From Arthrobacter sp. SLBN-100 (GTDB lineage: Bacteria > Actinomycetota > Actinomycetes > Actinomycetales > Micrococcaceae), in assembly GCF_006715305.1 (NCBI RefSeq), contig NZ_VFMY01000001.1, positions 1,922,001-1,986,000 on the forward strand: a stretch of DNA of 64,000 bases, written 5' to 3'. The stretch's first letter is position 1. Each line of letters begins with the position of its first letter. Below are positions 33,869 to 42,724 of this stretch, one piece after another. The position numbers were made by a program, and so were the translations under genes. Under the pieces are notes generated by a model, which was not told the origin of the DNA, searched no databases, and saw only the letters and a program-made list of their open reading frames with translations.

Positions 33869-34276
33869 TTATGTCAGTGAGGTCAATAGCGCTGCGCACG
33901 CCTGTTCACAGCGCCGGCACGCTTCTGCACAGATCTGGCAGTGGTCATGCATTTCCGCGTGTTTTTCACATTCCTCCGCGCAGGCCTTGCAGGCGGTCCG
34001 GCAGGCTTCCACCAGTGCCCGGGTGATGTTGGCGTCGTACCCGGTGAGACGGGAAAGCACCTTTCCCGCCGTGGCACAGATATCCGCGCAGTCAAGGTCG
34101 GTGCGGATGCACTTGACCAGGTCCGCCACCATGTCCTCGCCAAGACAGGCGTCGGCGCAGCCAGTGCAGGTCTGGGCGCATTCATAACAGGCGCTGATGC
34201 ACTCGGAAAGCTTGGTTACATCGATGCCGCCGAGGTCCTTGGGATGTGTGTCAATCATGGACCGTATATGGGTCAT
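33869..34276 (-). CDS. Four-helix-bundle copper-binding protein (DUF326/Csp-like)
   Basis: 135 residues with about 18 cysteines arranged in CxxxC and CxxC steps along helices (CISACYECAQTCTGCADAC, CIRTDLDCADIC, CRTACKACAEECEKH). This is the pattern of copper storage proteins Csp1/Csp3, which bind many Cu(I) ions within a four-helix bundle. No signal peptide, so cytosolic Csp3-type. First gene of a four-gene operon; a GTAAG-CTTAC palindrome lies 49 bp upstream of the start. Confidence 0.9.
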   Translation of the reverse strand: MTHIRSMIDTHPKDLGGIDVTKLSECISACYECAQTCTGCADACLGEDMVADLVKCIRTDLDCADICATAGKVLSRLTGYDANITRALVEACRTACKACAEECEKHAEMHDHCQICAEACRRCEQACAALLTSLT

Positions 34277-34324
34277 GCCTGGTTCTCCTGTTCCCTGGTT
34301 CTTGTGGATCGCCCAACCCTATTG

Positions 34325-34338
34325 GTAAGTACGCTTAC
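34325..34338. promoter_or_regulatory. Palindromic operator before the copper-binding protein
   Basis: GTAAGTACGCTTAC, arms GTAAG/CTTAC. It matches 12 of 14 positions of the core at 25723 and resembles the sites at 41394 and 47872. Confidence 0.6.
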
Positions 34339-34427
34339 TTGTTTTACGGTACCGGGATGGACGCCGCTGGTACAGGGGTGAGGGTTCTCCTCCCGACCGG
34401 CCAGCGGCGGCACGGCAAACACTCGTG

Positions 34428-35561
34428 TCAGGCGCTGGCCTCGGCCCCCACCGGTTTAGGCTCCTGGAAGCCGTGCGCAAAGACGGATTCGGCCATCTGG
34501 GCGGCGATGGCATCCCAGTGGTACTGCTTCAGCAACTCTCGGGTTTTCGCTTTCAGCCCGCGCGACGGATCCCGCTGGCCGAGCGTCCGGCAGAGTGCCG
34601 CGAACCCCGCGCCGTCATCGCGCAGGTGCACCACAGCCGGAAAATCGGCGACGACGTCCGGCACCCGTGTGGAGACCACCGGCAGTCCGGCGGCCAGGTA
34701 CTCGAGGGTTTTGGTGGGGCTGATGGAGCGGGTGGCCTCATTGAGCGCGAACGGCATCAGGGCCACGTCCAGCCCGGCCATCGCCGCGGGCAGGTCCGAA
34801 TAGCAGGTGTAGCCTTCGTAGCTGATGTTGGGCGCCTGCGGCAGGCTGGCCGGATCGATCTTGGCCACCGGTCCGTACATCCTGATATCCCAGTCCGGAA
34901 GGGCGTGCGCCAGATCGGCGATCAGCGCGAGGTCCAGCCGTTCGTCCAGGACGCCCACGTATCCGGCAACGGGACGCTGCCCCGGAACCCGGGCCTCCGC
35001 CGTCGGGAGCCTGTAATGCTCCGGCTCCACCCCGCTGGGAAAGAGGAGGGCGTCCGTGCGGCCCTGCCGCACCATGGAGCGGTGGAGCGAGCGGCCGCCG
35101 GCAAAAACGACGTCGGCCCTGCGCAGTGCCTGCCGCTGCCTCACCACCAGCTCGGGCGGGGCGTCCTTGAAAGCGGCGAGATCGTCCATTACGTCATAAA
35201 CGAGCGTGGTGGGGTTCAGTGCGAGGGCCAGTTCCAGGGCCAGCGGCGTGTACAGCCACACCACACGGTCCCCGGCAGGCGGCCCCACCAGCTGGGGCAA
35301 CTGTGCGATGTAGTCCGGCAGGACGTCGTCGAAAAATCCCACGTGGTGGCCCTGCTCCGGAATCTCCAGCCAGGCGCGGCGGAGGCCGCCCACCTGAATC
35401 TGGTTCATCCGGTTGGGTCCACTGAACCCTGGCGACGGGGTGAGCGGCTCCTCCACATACCAGGTGGAACAGCGGGAGCCCAGCCGGGAGACGAGGTGCT
35501 GGGGACGCTGCCAGACCCAGTCCCAGCGGAGGTGCGACAAGACAATCAGTTCACTCTGCAC
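34428..35561 (-). CDS. Glycosyltransferase family 4-like
   Basis: 377 residues from a GTG at 35561, overlapping the GH1-like gene by 11 bp. The N-terminus LSHLRWDWVWQRPQHL is typical of a group of actinobacterial GT-B enzymes. The C-terminal half has the donor-binding region (AGYVGVLDER, LMPFALNEATRSISPTKTLEYLAAGLPVVST). It would add a sugar from a nucleotide donor; acceptor unknown. It is the last gene of the six-gene envelope operon. Confidence 0.85.
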   Translation of the reverse strand: MQSELIVLSHLRWDWVWQRPQHLVSRLGSRCSTWYVEEPLTPSPGFSGPNRMNQIQVGGLRRAWLEIPEQGHHVGFFDDVLPDYIAQLPQLVGPPAGDRVVWLYTPLALELALALNPTTLVYDVMDDLAAFKDAPPELVVRQRQALRRADVVFAGGRSLHRSMVRQGRTDALLFPSGVEPEHYRLPTAEARVPGQRPVAGYVGVLDERLDLALIADLAHALPDWDIRMYGPVAKIDPASLPQAPNISYEGYTCYSDLPAAMAGLDVALMPFALNEATRSISPTKTLEYLAAGLPVVSTRVPDVVADFPAVVHLRDDGAGFAALCRTLGQRDPSRGLKAKTRELLKQYHWDAIAAQMAESVFAHGFQEPKPVGAEASA

Positions 35562-36882
35562 TGGCTATCCTCAATTCCATTCGTGTCTCCGTGCGGGGAA
35601 GGCTGTTTCCCTGGTCCGCTTCAGGGGCCGGTATCCACTTCCAGTGGGACATCTGTGACTCATATCCGCGCAGCCACGCGGCAACCGGCTCGCCCAGGCT
35701 GTACGCCGGCAGCTCGGTGGAGGGCGTGCCCGCCGCGGCCTTCGCATAGATTTCGGACATCACGGAGGGCTGCCTCGCAAGCTCCTGGTCCAGCCAGAAC
35801 ACCCCTACGGGGTCGATGTGGCCGTCGTTGCGGAACAGGAGCGAAGCCCAGTCCGTGGAGTCGATCAGCGGGAACCAGCACAGGCCGTCCAGCGGGACCC
35901 CCATCCGCCGGGCCCGTTCACACTGCTCCAGGACATACTTAAACCAGGTGGCGCGGTCCCATACGCGGCCGCGGATGTTGGTTTCGGTGAGCAGGCACGG
36001 AAGCCGGTACCGGTCCCAGTACAGGTAGATCTGCTGCGCCAAGGGCAGGGGGTACGGGGTGTTGGGTTCGCCTGCCTTGTCATCAAAATGCCACTGGCAG
36101 TGCGCGTAATAATCAAGGCCCAGCACATCGATCCGCCCGGGTTCCAGCTCCTGCAGTTTCTCCCCGCCGGCATCCCGCAGCGGCAGTGCCATGGGTCCAT
36201 CAGGGTCATACCCCCTGCCGCCGTGCTTGCCGAGGAAGCTGTCCAGCACCAGGAACCGGCGCTCATTGGCCATGGTGGCGTAGGCACTTCCGTGGGCACC
36301 CTCACCGGTGTGGTGCTCGCACGTGTCCACCCACACGTGCTTGGCGCGCGGCAGCAGGTCTGCGTAAGCCCGGCTGGCCTCCGCCACGGCCGGAAGCACG
36401 TTGAGGATGTGGGCCACGAAGTTGTCCAGGCCCTCGTGGTAAGGCGGCCAGATGGCCTCATGCCCCGTGAGGAACAGGGTGGAGAACGGCTCATTGAAGA
36501 GCGTGTACTCCTCCACCCACGGGTAGCGCCGGGCGAACTCTTCCGTGTACCGGAGGTAGGCCGGGCCGAAGCGCGGGTCCGCGAAGCCGCCCTCCAGCCA
36601 GCGGGGATAGCTGGTGTGGTGGACCAGGTCCACGATGGGCCGGAAGCCGTGGTCGCGAAGATAGTGCAGCACCTTGTCCGTGTCGTGCCAGTCGAGGACC
36701 CCTTCTTCGGCCTCCACCCGGTGCCACCGGACGGGATAGCGCAGCCTTGTGACTCCGCAGCCGGCCAGCAGGCCCAGGTCCTGTTTCCACTGGACATCGT
36801 GGGCAGTGGATTCGAAGATGTCCGTGTCATGCCGCGGAAGATACGTGCTTTCGAAGGCGCCGATGATTTCGATTCCGCTCAT
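35551..36882 (-). CDS. GH1-like glycoside hydrolase
   Basis: 443 residues. A TIM-barrel chain with candidate acid/base Glu in TLFNEPFS and nucleophile Glu in LLTETN, as in clan A glycosidases of the GH1 type. Typical GH1 segments such as RYPVRWHRVE and VDLVHHTSYP are present. No signal peptide, so it acts in the cytoplasm or on an intracellular glycoside. It overlaps neighbours at both ends (4 and 11 bp). Its role beside polymer-biosynthesis genes is unclear; some such proteins may transfer rather than hydrolyse. Confidence 0.8.
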   Translation of the reverse strand: MSGIEIIGAFESTYLPRHDTDIFESTAHDVQWKQDLGLLAGCGVTRLRYPVRWHRVEAEEGVLDWHDTDKVLHYLRDHGFRPIVDLVHHTSYPRWLEGGFADPRFGPAYLRYTEEFARRYPWVEEYTLFNEPFSTLFLTGHEAIWPPYHEGLDNFVAHILNVLPAVAEASRAYADLLPRAKHVWVDTCEHHTGEGAHGSAYATMANERRFLVLDSFLGKHGGRGYDPDGPMALPLRDAGGEKLQELEPGRIDVLGLDYYAHCQWHFDDKAGEPNTPYPLPLAQQIYLYWDRYRLPCLLTETNIRGRVWDRATWFKYVLEQCERARRMGVPLDGLCWFPLIDSTDWASLLFRNDGHIDPVGVFWLDQELARQPSVMSEIYAKAAAGTPSTELPAYSLGEPVAAWLRGYESQMSHWKWIPAPEADQGNSLPRTETRMELRIASAE

Positions 36883-37217
36883 CTGCCGGCGCCTTCACCC
36901 TGCAAAACGGGATTCTTGGCACTTTCCGTTGTTCCGGCGCTTCCTGCAGGGCGGGCGCCGTCGTCCGCATAGCGGGCACCGTCCGTGCTGCCAAGGCGGC
37001 CCGGGCTGCGGGCCAGGTGCTCAAACACCAGGTCCAGCAGTTCCGCCGCCCGCAGGTTCAGGCGCCGGGACTCATCCAGGTCGCGGTCCAGCCGGGCAAC
37101 CTCGGCGCGGAGCTCGGCGATGTCGGTTGCGGCGATGGCCAGCCGCAGGTTGACCTCTTCCAACGGGTCCTCCAGGGGCGTGTGCCCGTGGATGGCGTCT
37201 ATAAGGGGATCATTCAT
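36879..37217 (-). CDS. Small coiled-coil protein
   Basis: 112 residues. Residues 20-75 form an amphipathic helix with heptad character (EVNLRLAIAATDIAELRAEVARL). The tail is Gly/Ala-rich. No catalytic motif. Overlaps of 4 bp with both neighbours show tight translational coupling, so it may be an assembly factor for the enzymes of the operon (inference). Confidence 0.75.
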   Translation of the reverse strand: MNDPLIDAIHGHTPLEDPLEEVNLRLAIAATDIAELRAEVARLDRDLDESRRLNLRAAELLDLVFEHLARSPGRLGSTDGARYADDGARPAGSAGTTESAKNPVLQGEGAGR

Positions 37218-38884
37218 GGCAGTGCCCTCACTTTCAATCGGTTGGAGGAGAGGGCGCCTTCTTCCCGACGCCCGGTTTGCGGTGGAACATCTTCTGCTTC
37301 AAGCCCCAGCCCCGCGAGGCTGGTCTTCAGCGCCGCCAAATCCACGGGGGCGTGGAACAAGCACCCCGGAAACGGTGGTCCGGACTCTTCCGACCTGACT
37401 TCCAGTACGGCCTCAGCCGGTGACTCCTGGTTCCTCAGCAGGTGCCCGATCAGCGTCAGCGTGTTCTCCCGGCCCTGCCCGTTGAGGGAATTCAGCAGCA
37501 GCCGCGCGTACACGTGCAGCGGGCCGCCCTGGTTGGCAAGCTTTGCCAGCGGGGCAGCCTCGCGCAGGGAATTGAGGTTGACTCTTCTACCCCGTAGCGA
37601 GCCCGTGCCGCCGTGAGGGGTATGCAGGTTCTGGATCGCCGGCCGGCTGTAGTCCACGGCCAGCACGTGGTGCCCCCGCTGCGCGAAGTGCCGCGCATCG
37701 GCGCCAAGGCCGCAGCCCAGCTCCAGGATCCGGGAGCCAGGGGGAAGTCCGCCGGCGAATTCCTTCGCCAAAGACGACGGCACGGACCAGGACGACGGCG
37801 TTTGGCCGGCGTCGGGCCCGGCGTCACCGCGGAGCAGCGCCCGGTGGTGGTCCTCCCAGTTCTCCCGGTCACCGTCTAAGCTGCCCAGCCAGTTGTCATA
37901 ACGACGGCGGGCCGCCGGCGGCGTAATGAACCGGAACGCCGGATCAGGGGTCCGCCAGCCGGGGCCATAGATGGCCGAGAGCATCTGCTCCGGCTCCGCC
38001 GGGGCCGGCAGCTCCCTGCCGTTGATGGTGAGGCTGCGGAGGGGGAAAATCTGCACCTTCCCGGCGGGCTCGCGGGCGTGGAACGTGCCATGGAACCAGC
38101 CGTTCACCAGGAAGTAGGTGAAGATGTCCAGGTAGAACCGGTCCGTGCCGTCCGCCGCGGGGAACAGCAGCTGAAGATGCCCCGCTGAGTGCCGCACGGT
38201 TTCGTAGCCTTGGGCGTGAAGGGCACGTTCCAGCTCGAAGCCCTCCAGTGCGATGTCCGACGGGTTTTGATGCCGGCTCAGGTAGGCCAGGTCCACGTCG
38301 TCGTCGCCTGGCATAACGCGGCCGTCCCGGACAGGTCCCAGGAGCGTGCCGCCGGTGACGAACAGCTCCTGGCCGCGGCCGCGCAGCCAGTCCACCAGCC
38401 GGCACGCCTCGTCCAGTGCTTCATCGATGAGGTAGGCGCGCTCCCCGGCGAAGTTGCGCCCGATCCGCCCCCACTTGTTGACGATCTGCGGGATACCCGT
38501 GCCGGCTTCCTCGAGCCGGAACTGGTGCGGTGCATCGTCAAAGGCGACAGTCGCCGTCGTGCTTAACGCTTTTCCGTCCTGCATTACCCTGAGCCGCGCC
38601 CAGCCTGTGAGCCTCCCGGCGAGGGCCGCAGGCCAGTCGATGACGGACATGTCCGGGCCGGGCCTGACGGTTTCGCCGGCGCGGACGTTCCAGATGGGCC
38701 TGCCCTCCAGCAGGATGGACAACGTGGCGTCCGACGGGATGGGCGGCCCCTCCAGCCGGAGCGACCACCTGTCCGCCTGGAGCCGGTGGCTGTGGGCGCC
38801 GGCCGCCTGCGCCTCCGGGGCACGGCCGTCCCGGGTCCCAGGGCTGTGGGTCTCGACGTCCCGGGAATCGATAACCTCCCTCAT
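37214..38884 (-). CDS. LicD-like phosphotransferase fused to a SAM methyltransferase
   Basis: 556 residues. Residues about 140-330 carry the LicD/nucleotidyltransferase-fold signature (FVTGGTLLGPVRDGRVMPGDDDVDLAYL) of enzymes that attach phosphocholine or other phospho-substituents to cell-surface polymers. Residues about 370-480 form a Rossmann methyltransferase with motif I ILELGCGLGADARHF. The N-terminal 120 residues look beta-rich and unassigned. A LicD-methyltransferase fusion beside a CDP-ribitol-type synthase fits decoration of teichoic or related glycopolymer. 4-bp overlaps on both sides. Confidence 0.85.
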   Translation of the reverse strand: MREVIDSRDVETHSPGTRDGRAPEAQAAGAHSHRLQADRWSLRLEGPPIPSDATLSILLEGRPIWNVRAGETVRPGPDMSVIDWPAALAGRLTGWARLRVMQDGKALSTTATVAFDDAPHQFRLEEAGTGIPQIVNKWGRIGRNFAGERAYLIDEALDEACRLVDWLRGRGQELFVTGGTLLGPVRDGRVMPGDDDVDLAYLSRHQNPSDIALEGFELERALHAQGYETVRHSAGHLQLLFPAADGTDRFYLDIFTYFLVNGWFHGTFHAREPAGKVQIFPLRSLTINGRELPAPAEPEQMLSAIYGPGWRTPDPAFRFITPPAARRRYDNWLGSLDGDRENWEDHHRALLRGDAGPDAGQTPSSWSVPSSLAKEFAGGLPPGSRILELGCGLGADARHFAQRGHHVLAVDYSRPAIQNLHTPHGGTGSLRGRRVNLNSLREAAPLAKLANQGGPLHVYARLLLNSLNGQGRENTLTLIGHLLRNQESPAEAVLEVRSEESGPPFPGCLFHAPVDLAALKTSLAGLGLEAEDVPPQTGRREEGALSSNRLKVRALP

Positions 38885-40359
38885 GGTTGCGCCACCAGTT
38901 CGGGATCCCTGGACGGGTCCGTGTATGGCAGGCGGACATCCACCACCTGCCCGGTCATGGCCGAGGCCAGGACCTCGATGCTCGCCTCCGCAACGGCCGC
39001 CGCGGGCAGCAGTGATCCTTCAGCTTCCACCCCAAACGCCCTGGTCCGCATGGGCGTGGCGGTCCGGCTGGGACTGATGCAGTTCACCCGGATGCCGTCC
39101 GTGCTCCATTCATCCGCGAGCGCCTGGGTGAGGTTCACGATGGCCGCCTTGGTGGCGGAGTAGACGGTGTAGTTGGCGCGGCCGCGGGTGTACGAGCTGG
39201 ATGCGAAGAGGGTCAGCGATCCCCTGCTCGCGGCCAGGTACTTCTGCGATTCCTGCGCCACGATGAAGGCCGCCGTGAGGTTGACGTCCACGTCGTGATG
39301 CAGCTGCTCATCGGTCAACTGCGCGAGCGGACCCACACTGAGGACGCCGGCCGTGAGGATCACGTGGTCAATGCGGCCGTAGATGGCGGCCGCATCGGCG
39401 AGGGCCTGCGCCACGCAACGGCGGTCCTCCACATACGTCCCGTTGCCCGTACGGCTCTGCGCGATCACCGAGGCGCCTTCCGCCTCGAGCTGCTGGACCA
39501 GTTCCAGCCCAATGCCCGAACTGGCACCGAACACCATGACCTTGGCCCCGCGGAGCCCGCCGGTATTCCCGCCGGGCAGGACGGTTTTGTGCTTGAGCTG
39601 GAAGAGCTTGTCTGCGAGGTGGATGTCGATTGGCTGGGTGATTTTGATGTTCGCCTCGTCGCCGTCCACCACGAAGATGGGGACGTCGGGGCAGTACTTA
39701 AGGACCACGGAGCAGTCGTCCGTGGCGGAGAATTCCGGGTCCTGGCCGGCCCGTTCGTAGGCCCTGGCGATCACGGGCATCCGGAACGCCTGCGGCGTCT
39801 GGCCGCGCCGCAGCTTGGCCCGGGGCGGCACGGCGCGAATGAAGTTGTCATCATCCACTTCGATGATGGTGTCGGCCGAAGGAATGGCGGTGTCGACGGC
39901 GGCATAAACGTCCAGCGCGCGGATGCAGGCTGTGATGATGTCGCCGTCGAGCAGGGGCCGGACGGCGTCGTGGAAAAGAACGTTGGCGTCCTTGTCCGCA
40001 ATGGAGTCCAGGGCGCGGCAGGAAGTTTCGCTGCGGTCCGCACCGCCGGGAAGGATGGCGGTGACTTTGCTGAACCCGGTGGCTGTTGCCTTGCCGTCCG
40101 GCGTGGACTGCTCTCTGCTGCGGAGCAGCAGTTCCCGGGCTTTGGGAATGTAGCCGGGCGCCATCATCACGATGATCTCGTCCACCAGCCCGGAGTGCTG
40201 GAACAGCTCCACCGTGTGCTCCAGGCTGGTGCGGCCGGCGATGGGGACAAACTGTTTGGGGATGTCCAGGCCCATCCGGGCGCCGATTCCGCCTGCAAGG
40301 ATGACCGCCACGTTGCGGCGCCGGGTGCCGGAGGAGGAAGAGGGCGGTTTCTGGTCCAT
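38881..40359 (-). CDS. Bifunctional cytidylyltransferase / short-chain dehydrogenase (CDP-ribitol type)
   Basis: 492 residues from ATG 40359; the open frame runs further upstream but this ATG starts the conserved domain. Residues 15-240 are an IspD/TarI cytidylyltransferase (LAGGIGARMG, DIPKQF, HDAVRPLL). Residues 250-490 are an SDR reductase (VFGASSGIG, YSATKAA). This domain order is that of ribulose-5-phosphate reductase/CDP-ribitol synthases (Acs1/Bcs1 type), which make CDP-ribitol for teichoic acids or capsules. Exact substrate not proven by sequence alone. Confidence 0.88.
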   Translation of the reverse strand: MDQKPPSSSSGTRRRNVAVILAGGIGARMGLDIPKQFVPIAGRTSLEHTVELFQHSGLVDEIIVMMAPGYIPKARELLLRSREQSTPDGKATATGFSKVTAILPGGADRSETSCRALDSIADKDANVLFHDAVRPLLDGDIITACIRALDVYAAVDTAIPSADTIIEVDDDNFIRAVPPRAKLRRGQTPQAFRMPVIARAYERAGQDPEFSATDDCSVVLKYCPDVPIFVVDGDEANIKITQPIDIHLADKLFQLKHKTVLPGGNTGGLRGAKVMVFGASSGIGLELVQQLEAEGASVIAQSRTGNGTYVEDRRCVAQALADAAAIYGRIDHVILTAGVLSVGPLAQLTDEQLHHDVDVNLTAAFIVAQESQKYLAASRGSLTLFASSSYTRGRANYTVYSATKAAIVNLTQALADEWSTDGIRVNCISPSRTATPMRTRAFGVEAEGSLLPAAAVAEASIEVLASAMTGQVVDVRLPYTDPSRDPELVAQP

Positions 40360-40388
40360 GGCTGGTCCTTTCTTGGAGTGGTGGTTGC

Positions 40389-41306
40389 CTATCGACGGGC
40401 GGTGGGGGTGCCTCCCGTGTTCTCCGTAGCGGACGGGATGCTGATGGAAGCGGACTTGAGCCGCTGCTTTGTCTCCTCCGCCGTGATGTAGGAATTCATG
40501 CGGGGATACTCGCCCACCGGGACCACCGCCGAGACGAATGTCCTGTTGTGGATGCGGACCAGGTTGTAGGAGCGTGCGCCGGCCAGGCCCTGCATCGCAC
40601 CGGACGGCAGGGCCAGATCCTGGTTGTAGCTGGTGGAGGAGGCCACCGCCACCGGAATGTTGGCGAATGTTGAAAAGACTGTGTGATGGGTGTGGCCGGA
40701 AAGGATGCCGATGACGTCGCTGCCCTCCAGCACCTGGGCCAGGTGTTCCTGGTTCCGCAGCTCGGAAAGCACCGCAAGTTCCTGTACCGGCGGGACGGGC
40801 GGGTGGTGCATCACCAGGAGGGTGCCGTCGTCGGCCCTTGTTTCCAGCTCGCCGGCCAACCACTGCAGCTGGCCGTCGGTAATCTCGCCGTGGTGGTGGC
40901 CCGGGGTGGAAGAATCCAGGACCAGGACGCGCAGGCCGCCCAGGTGGTAGCAGCGGTCCACGGGAAGCGTCCCCGGCTCCTCGTCCAGGAGCAACTTCCG
41001 GAAGTTGGCGCGTTGGTCATGGTTGCCCATGGCCCAGATCAGTTGAGCGCCCATCCGCTCTGCGTAGGCCTCGCAGGTGGTGCGCAGCCGGCGGTAGGCC
41101 TCTGCGGTTCCCTTATCTGTAAGGTCGCCCGAGAAGATAATGGCTTCCGGATCCAGGCCGCTTGCCTCGATGGAACTGAGGACCTCCACCAGCCCCGCCT
41201 GGGGATCCAGCTCACCGTACAGCAGCCCCTCTTCCACGAAGTGAGGGTCACTGACGTGGACCAGCACGTGGTTGGGAGTCGAGTACTCGGACCGGATCAC
41301 GTGCAT
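40389..41306 (-). CDS. Calcineurin-like metallophosphoesterase (CpdA-type)
   Basis: 305 residues. All metal-site motifs are present: DPHF, GDLTD, GNHD, HHPP and GHTHH. The layout matches 3',5'-cyclic-nucleotide phosphodiesterases of the CpdA/Rv0805 class, but other phosphoesters are possible. It is the first gene of the envelope operon (29 bp before the cytidylyltransferase). A perfect 16-bp palindrome lies 88 bp upstream. Confidence 0.88.
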   Translation of the reverse strand: MHVIRSEYSTPNHVLVHVSDPHFVEEGLLYGELDPQAGLVEVLSSIEASGLDPEAIIFSGDLTDKGTAEAYRRLRTTCEAYAERMGAQLIWAMGNHDQRANFRKLLLDEEPGTLPVDRCYHLGGLRVLVLDSSTPGHHHGEITDGQLQWLAGELETRADDGTLLVMHHPPVPPVQELAVLSELRNQEHLAQVLEGSDVIGILSGHTHHTVFSTFANIPVAVASSTSYNQDLALPSGAMQGLAGARSYNLVRIHNRTFVSAVVPVGEYPRMNSYITAEETKQRLKSASISIPSATENTGGTPTARR

Positions 41307-41393
41307 GGGAGCCTCTCAGCAGTTCCCCACGTGGACATGACCCAGGCGAGGCGGTGTACTGACGGGCGCTGCTTGCCGTCGAAGGAAGAACAT

Positions 41394-41409
41394 CATAAGC
41401 ATGCTTATG
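41394..41409. promoter_or_regulatory. Perfect palindrome upstream of the envelope operon
   Basis: CATAAGCATGCTTATG, 16 bp, perfectly self-complementary. Core TAAGCATGCTTA resembles the sites at 25717, 34325 and 47872. Confidence 0.6.
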
Positions 41410-41552
41410 AAAGTATGGGAAGACTTGGGTACCCGCACCTTCACTTATCCGCCCGCCGCGAGTAGATTCGGAAGTGTGACGGGGCCCACGCCCGTCCCCG
41501 CGGCCTTCCTGCAGAGGTGGCGGGAGCAGCTGCTGGAGCAGGCCGGCAGCGC

Positions 41553-41837
41553 ATGTTGCAGAACCGGATAGAGCGTGAGATGTCCCCCTCCCACTTCCAG
41601 CAGTTTCTTAACGAAGCCACCACCCCTGACCCTTCGGCCGACCACCCGCTGGGGCCTGATTGCCTCTATGGCCTGTACGTCAGCTGGGCATCCCTGCATG
41701 GTTTCCGGCCGAAACCGGACCAGGCCTTCCGTGCCGGCATGCTCCGGTGCAGCGTGGATCCGGATGATTGCCGGCTGCATATGACCGGACCCGCAGCTGC
41801 CGATTACATCCTCTCCAGCTACCCCGCCGTAGCCTGA
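41553..41837 (+). CDS. Conserved hypothetical protein
   Basis: 94 residues from ATG 41553 (GGAGCAGG upstream); ATG 41580 is an alternative that starts MSPSHFQQFL. The sequence has conserved-looking segments DHPLGPDCLYGLYVSWA, FRAGMLRCSV and MTGPAAADYILSSYP. No catalytic motif or membrane segment. It resembles proteins known to me only as hypothetical in Arthrobacter. Followed by another small gene after 31 bp. Confidence 0.7.
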   Translation: MLQNRIEREMSPSHFQQFLNEATTPDPSADHPLGPDCLYGLYVSWASLHGFRPKPDQAFRAGMLRCSVDPDDCRLHMTGPAAADYILSSYPAVA

Positions 41838-41868
41838 CGGCGGCGCCCGCGGCTGGAAGGGGACCGCC

Positions 41869-42093
41869 ATGGGATTCGACCTGCACGAACCGGAGGAACG
41901 CAGTCAGCTCAACCGCGCGCTGCTGGCCGGTGACATCACTGTTTCTGAGCTCTGGTTGCGGTACTTCAGCATGAGCGGCATGGCTGGCGAGTATGAGGTC
42001 CGGGCCTACGTGGAGGGACTGATCTCTTTGCCTGCCCTCCAGCGCAACCTGCTGGCCATGGCTGTGGAGGAGCTCATGAGCGAGTCGGCTTGA
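41869..42093 (+). CDS. Small helical hypothetical protein
   Basis: 74 residues; ATG preceded by GAAGGGGA. Predicted mostly helical (LNRALLAGDITVSELWLRYFSMSG, EVRAYVEGLISLPALQRNLLAMAVEELM). No known domain. Likely co-transcribed with the gene upstream. Confidence 0.7.
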   Translation: MGFDLHEPEERSQLNRALLAGDITVSELWLRYFSMSGMAGEYEVRAYVEGLISLPALQRNLLAMAVEELMSESA

Positions 42094-42724
42094 GCTGAGG
42101 CGTCGGAGTTAACCCAGCGCCGGCATTTACGTTCCCCGTCCCGCCACGGCGTCCCCGCCGGATCACTGCGGCCATTGAGCACCTGAGGCAGGGCTTTGCG
42201 GCGGGGACAGGTTCTTAGCGACAGCCAGGTTAGGTATAGGGGTTGTCGATGAATCCGCTACTGAGGCATGGGGGTTATCGTTCAATTCCTTAATTAGGTA
42301 TAGGAATTTTGTGCATTCCCCAGAGATAGGTATAGGGGATTGATTGCACATTCTTTCGCTTCAGGTCTACGCTTTGGCATAGCTGGCATTTAGCTGTCGT
42401 TGTTTCTGGGTCGACGCTTGCTTAAACCAGCCGGATACTTCAAATCCCCAGTAGAAACAGCGATGAATATGAAAGCTACGTCCGCTGGCTTAGCAAGGCC
42501 CTCCTCCTCGCCACAAACGTCGCCCCAAGTCTGCCCGGTAACTCCTGAGGTGCTGGGGCCGCCAGCAATTACGGCTGTCAGAGGATCAGCCATTCAGCCG
42601 TTGCCACCCCGGAGACCTGGCTGGACCGGCAGAAACTTTCCGATTGTTCCTCATGGCGGCGATGTAGCAATCGCATGGGACAACGGGTCCAATAATATCT
42701 TTACGCTTGATAGAGGGCGGACTG
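42094..42724. other. AT-richer intergenic region before the GH16 gene
   Basis: 631 bp with visibly lower GC than its surroundings. It contains three AGGTATAGG repeats (42230-42338). A possible 112-codon frame at 42400 lacks a ribosome site and conserved-looking features, so I do not call a gene. The region presumably holds the GH16 promoter and may have come with it. Confidence 0.6.
42230..42338 (+). repeat. Three TTAGGTATAGG direct repeats
   Basis: TTAGGTATAGGGG at 42230, TTAGGTATAGGAA at 42294 and ATAGGTATAGGGG at 42326. The offsets are 64 and 32 bp, near whole helical turns, so all would face the same side of the helix. They may be operator copies for the GH16 gene about 390 bp downstream. 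Confidence 0.7.

Noticed and set aside
32145..34187. 680-codon plus-strand open frame
   Set aside because: It spans four minus-strand genes with recognised motifs and includes the translated REP palindromes; no domain seen.
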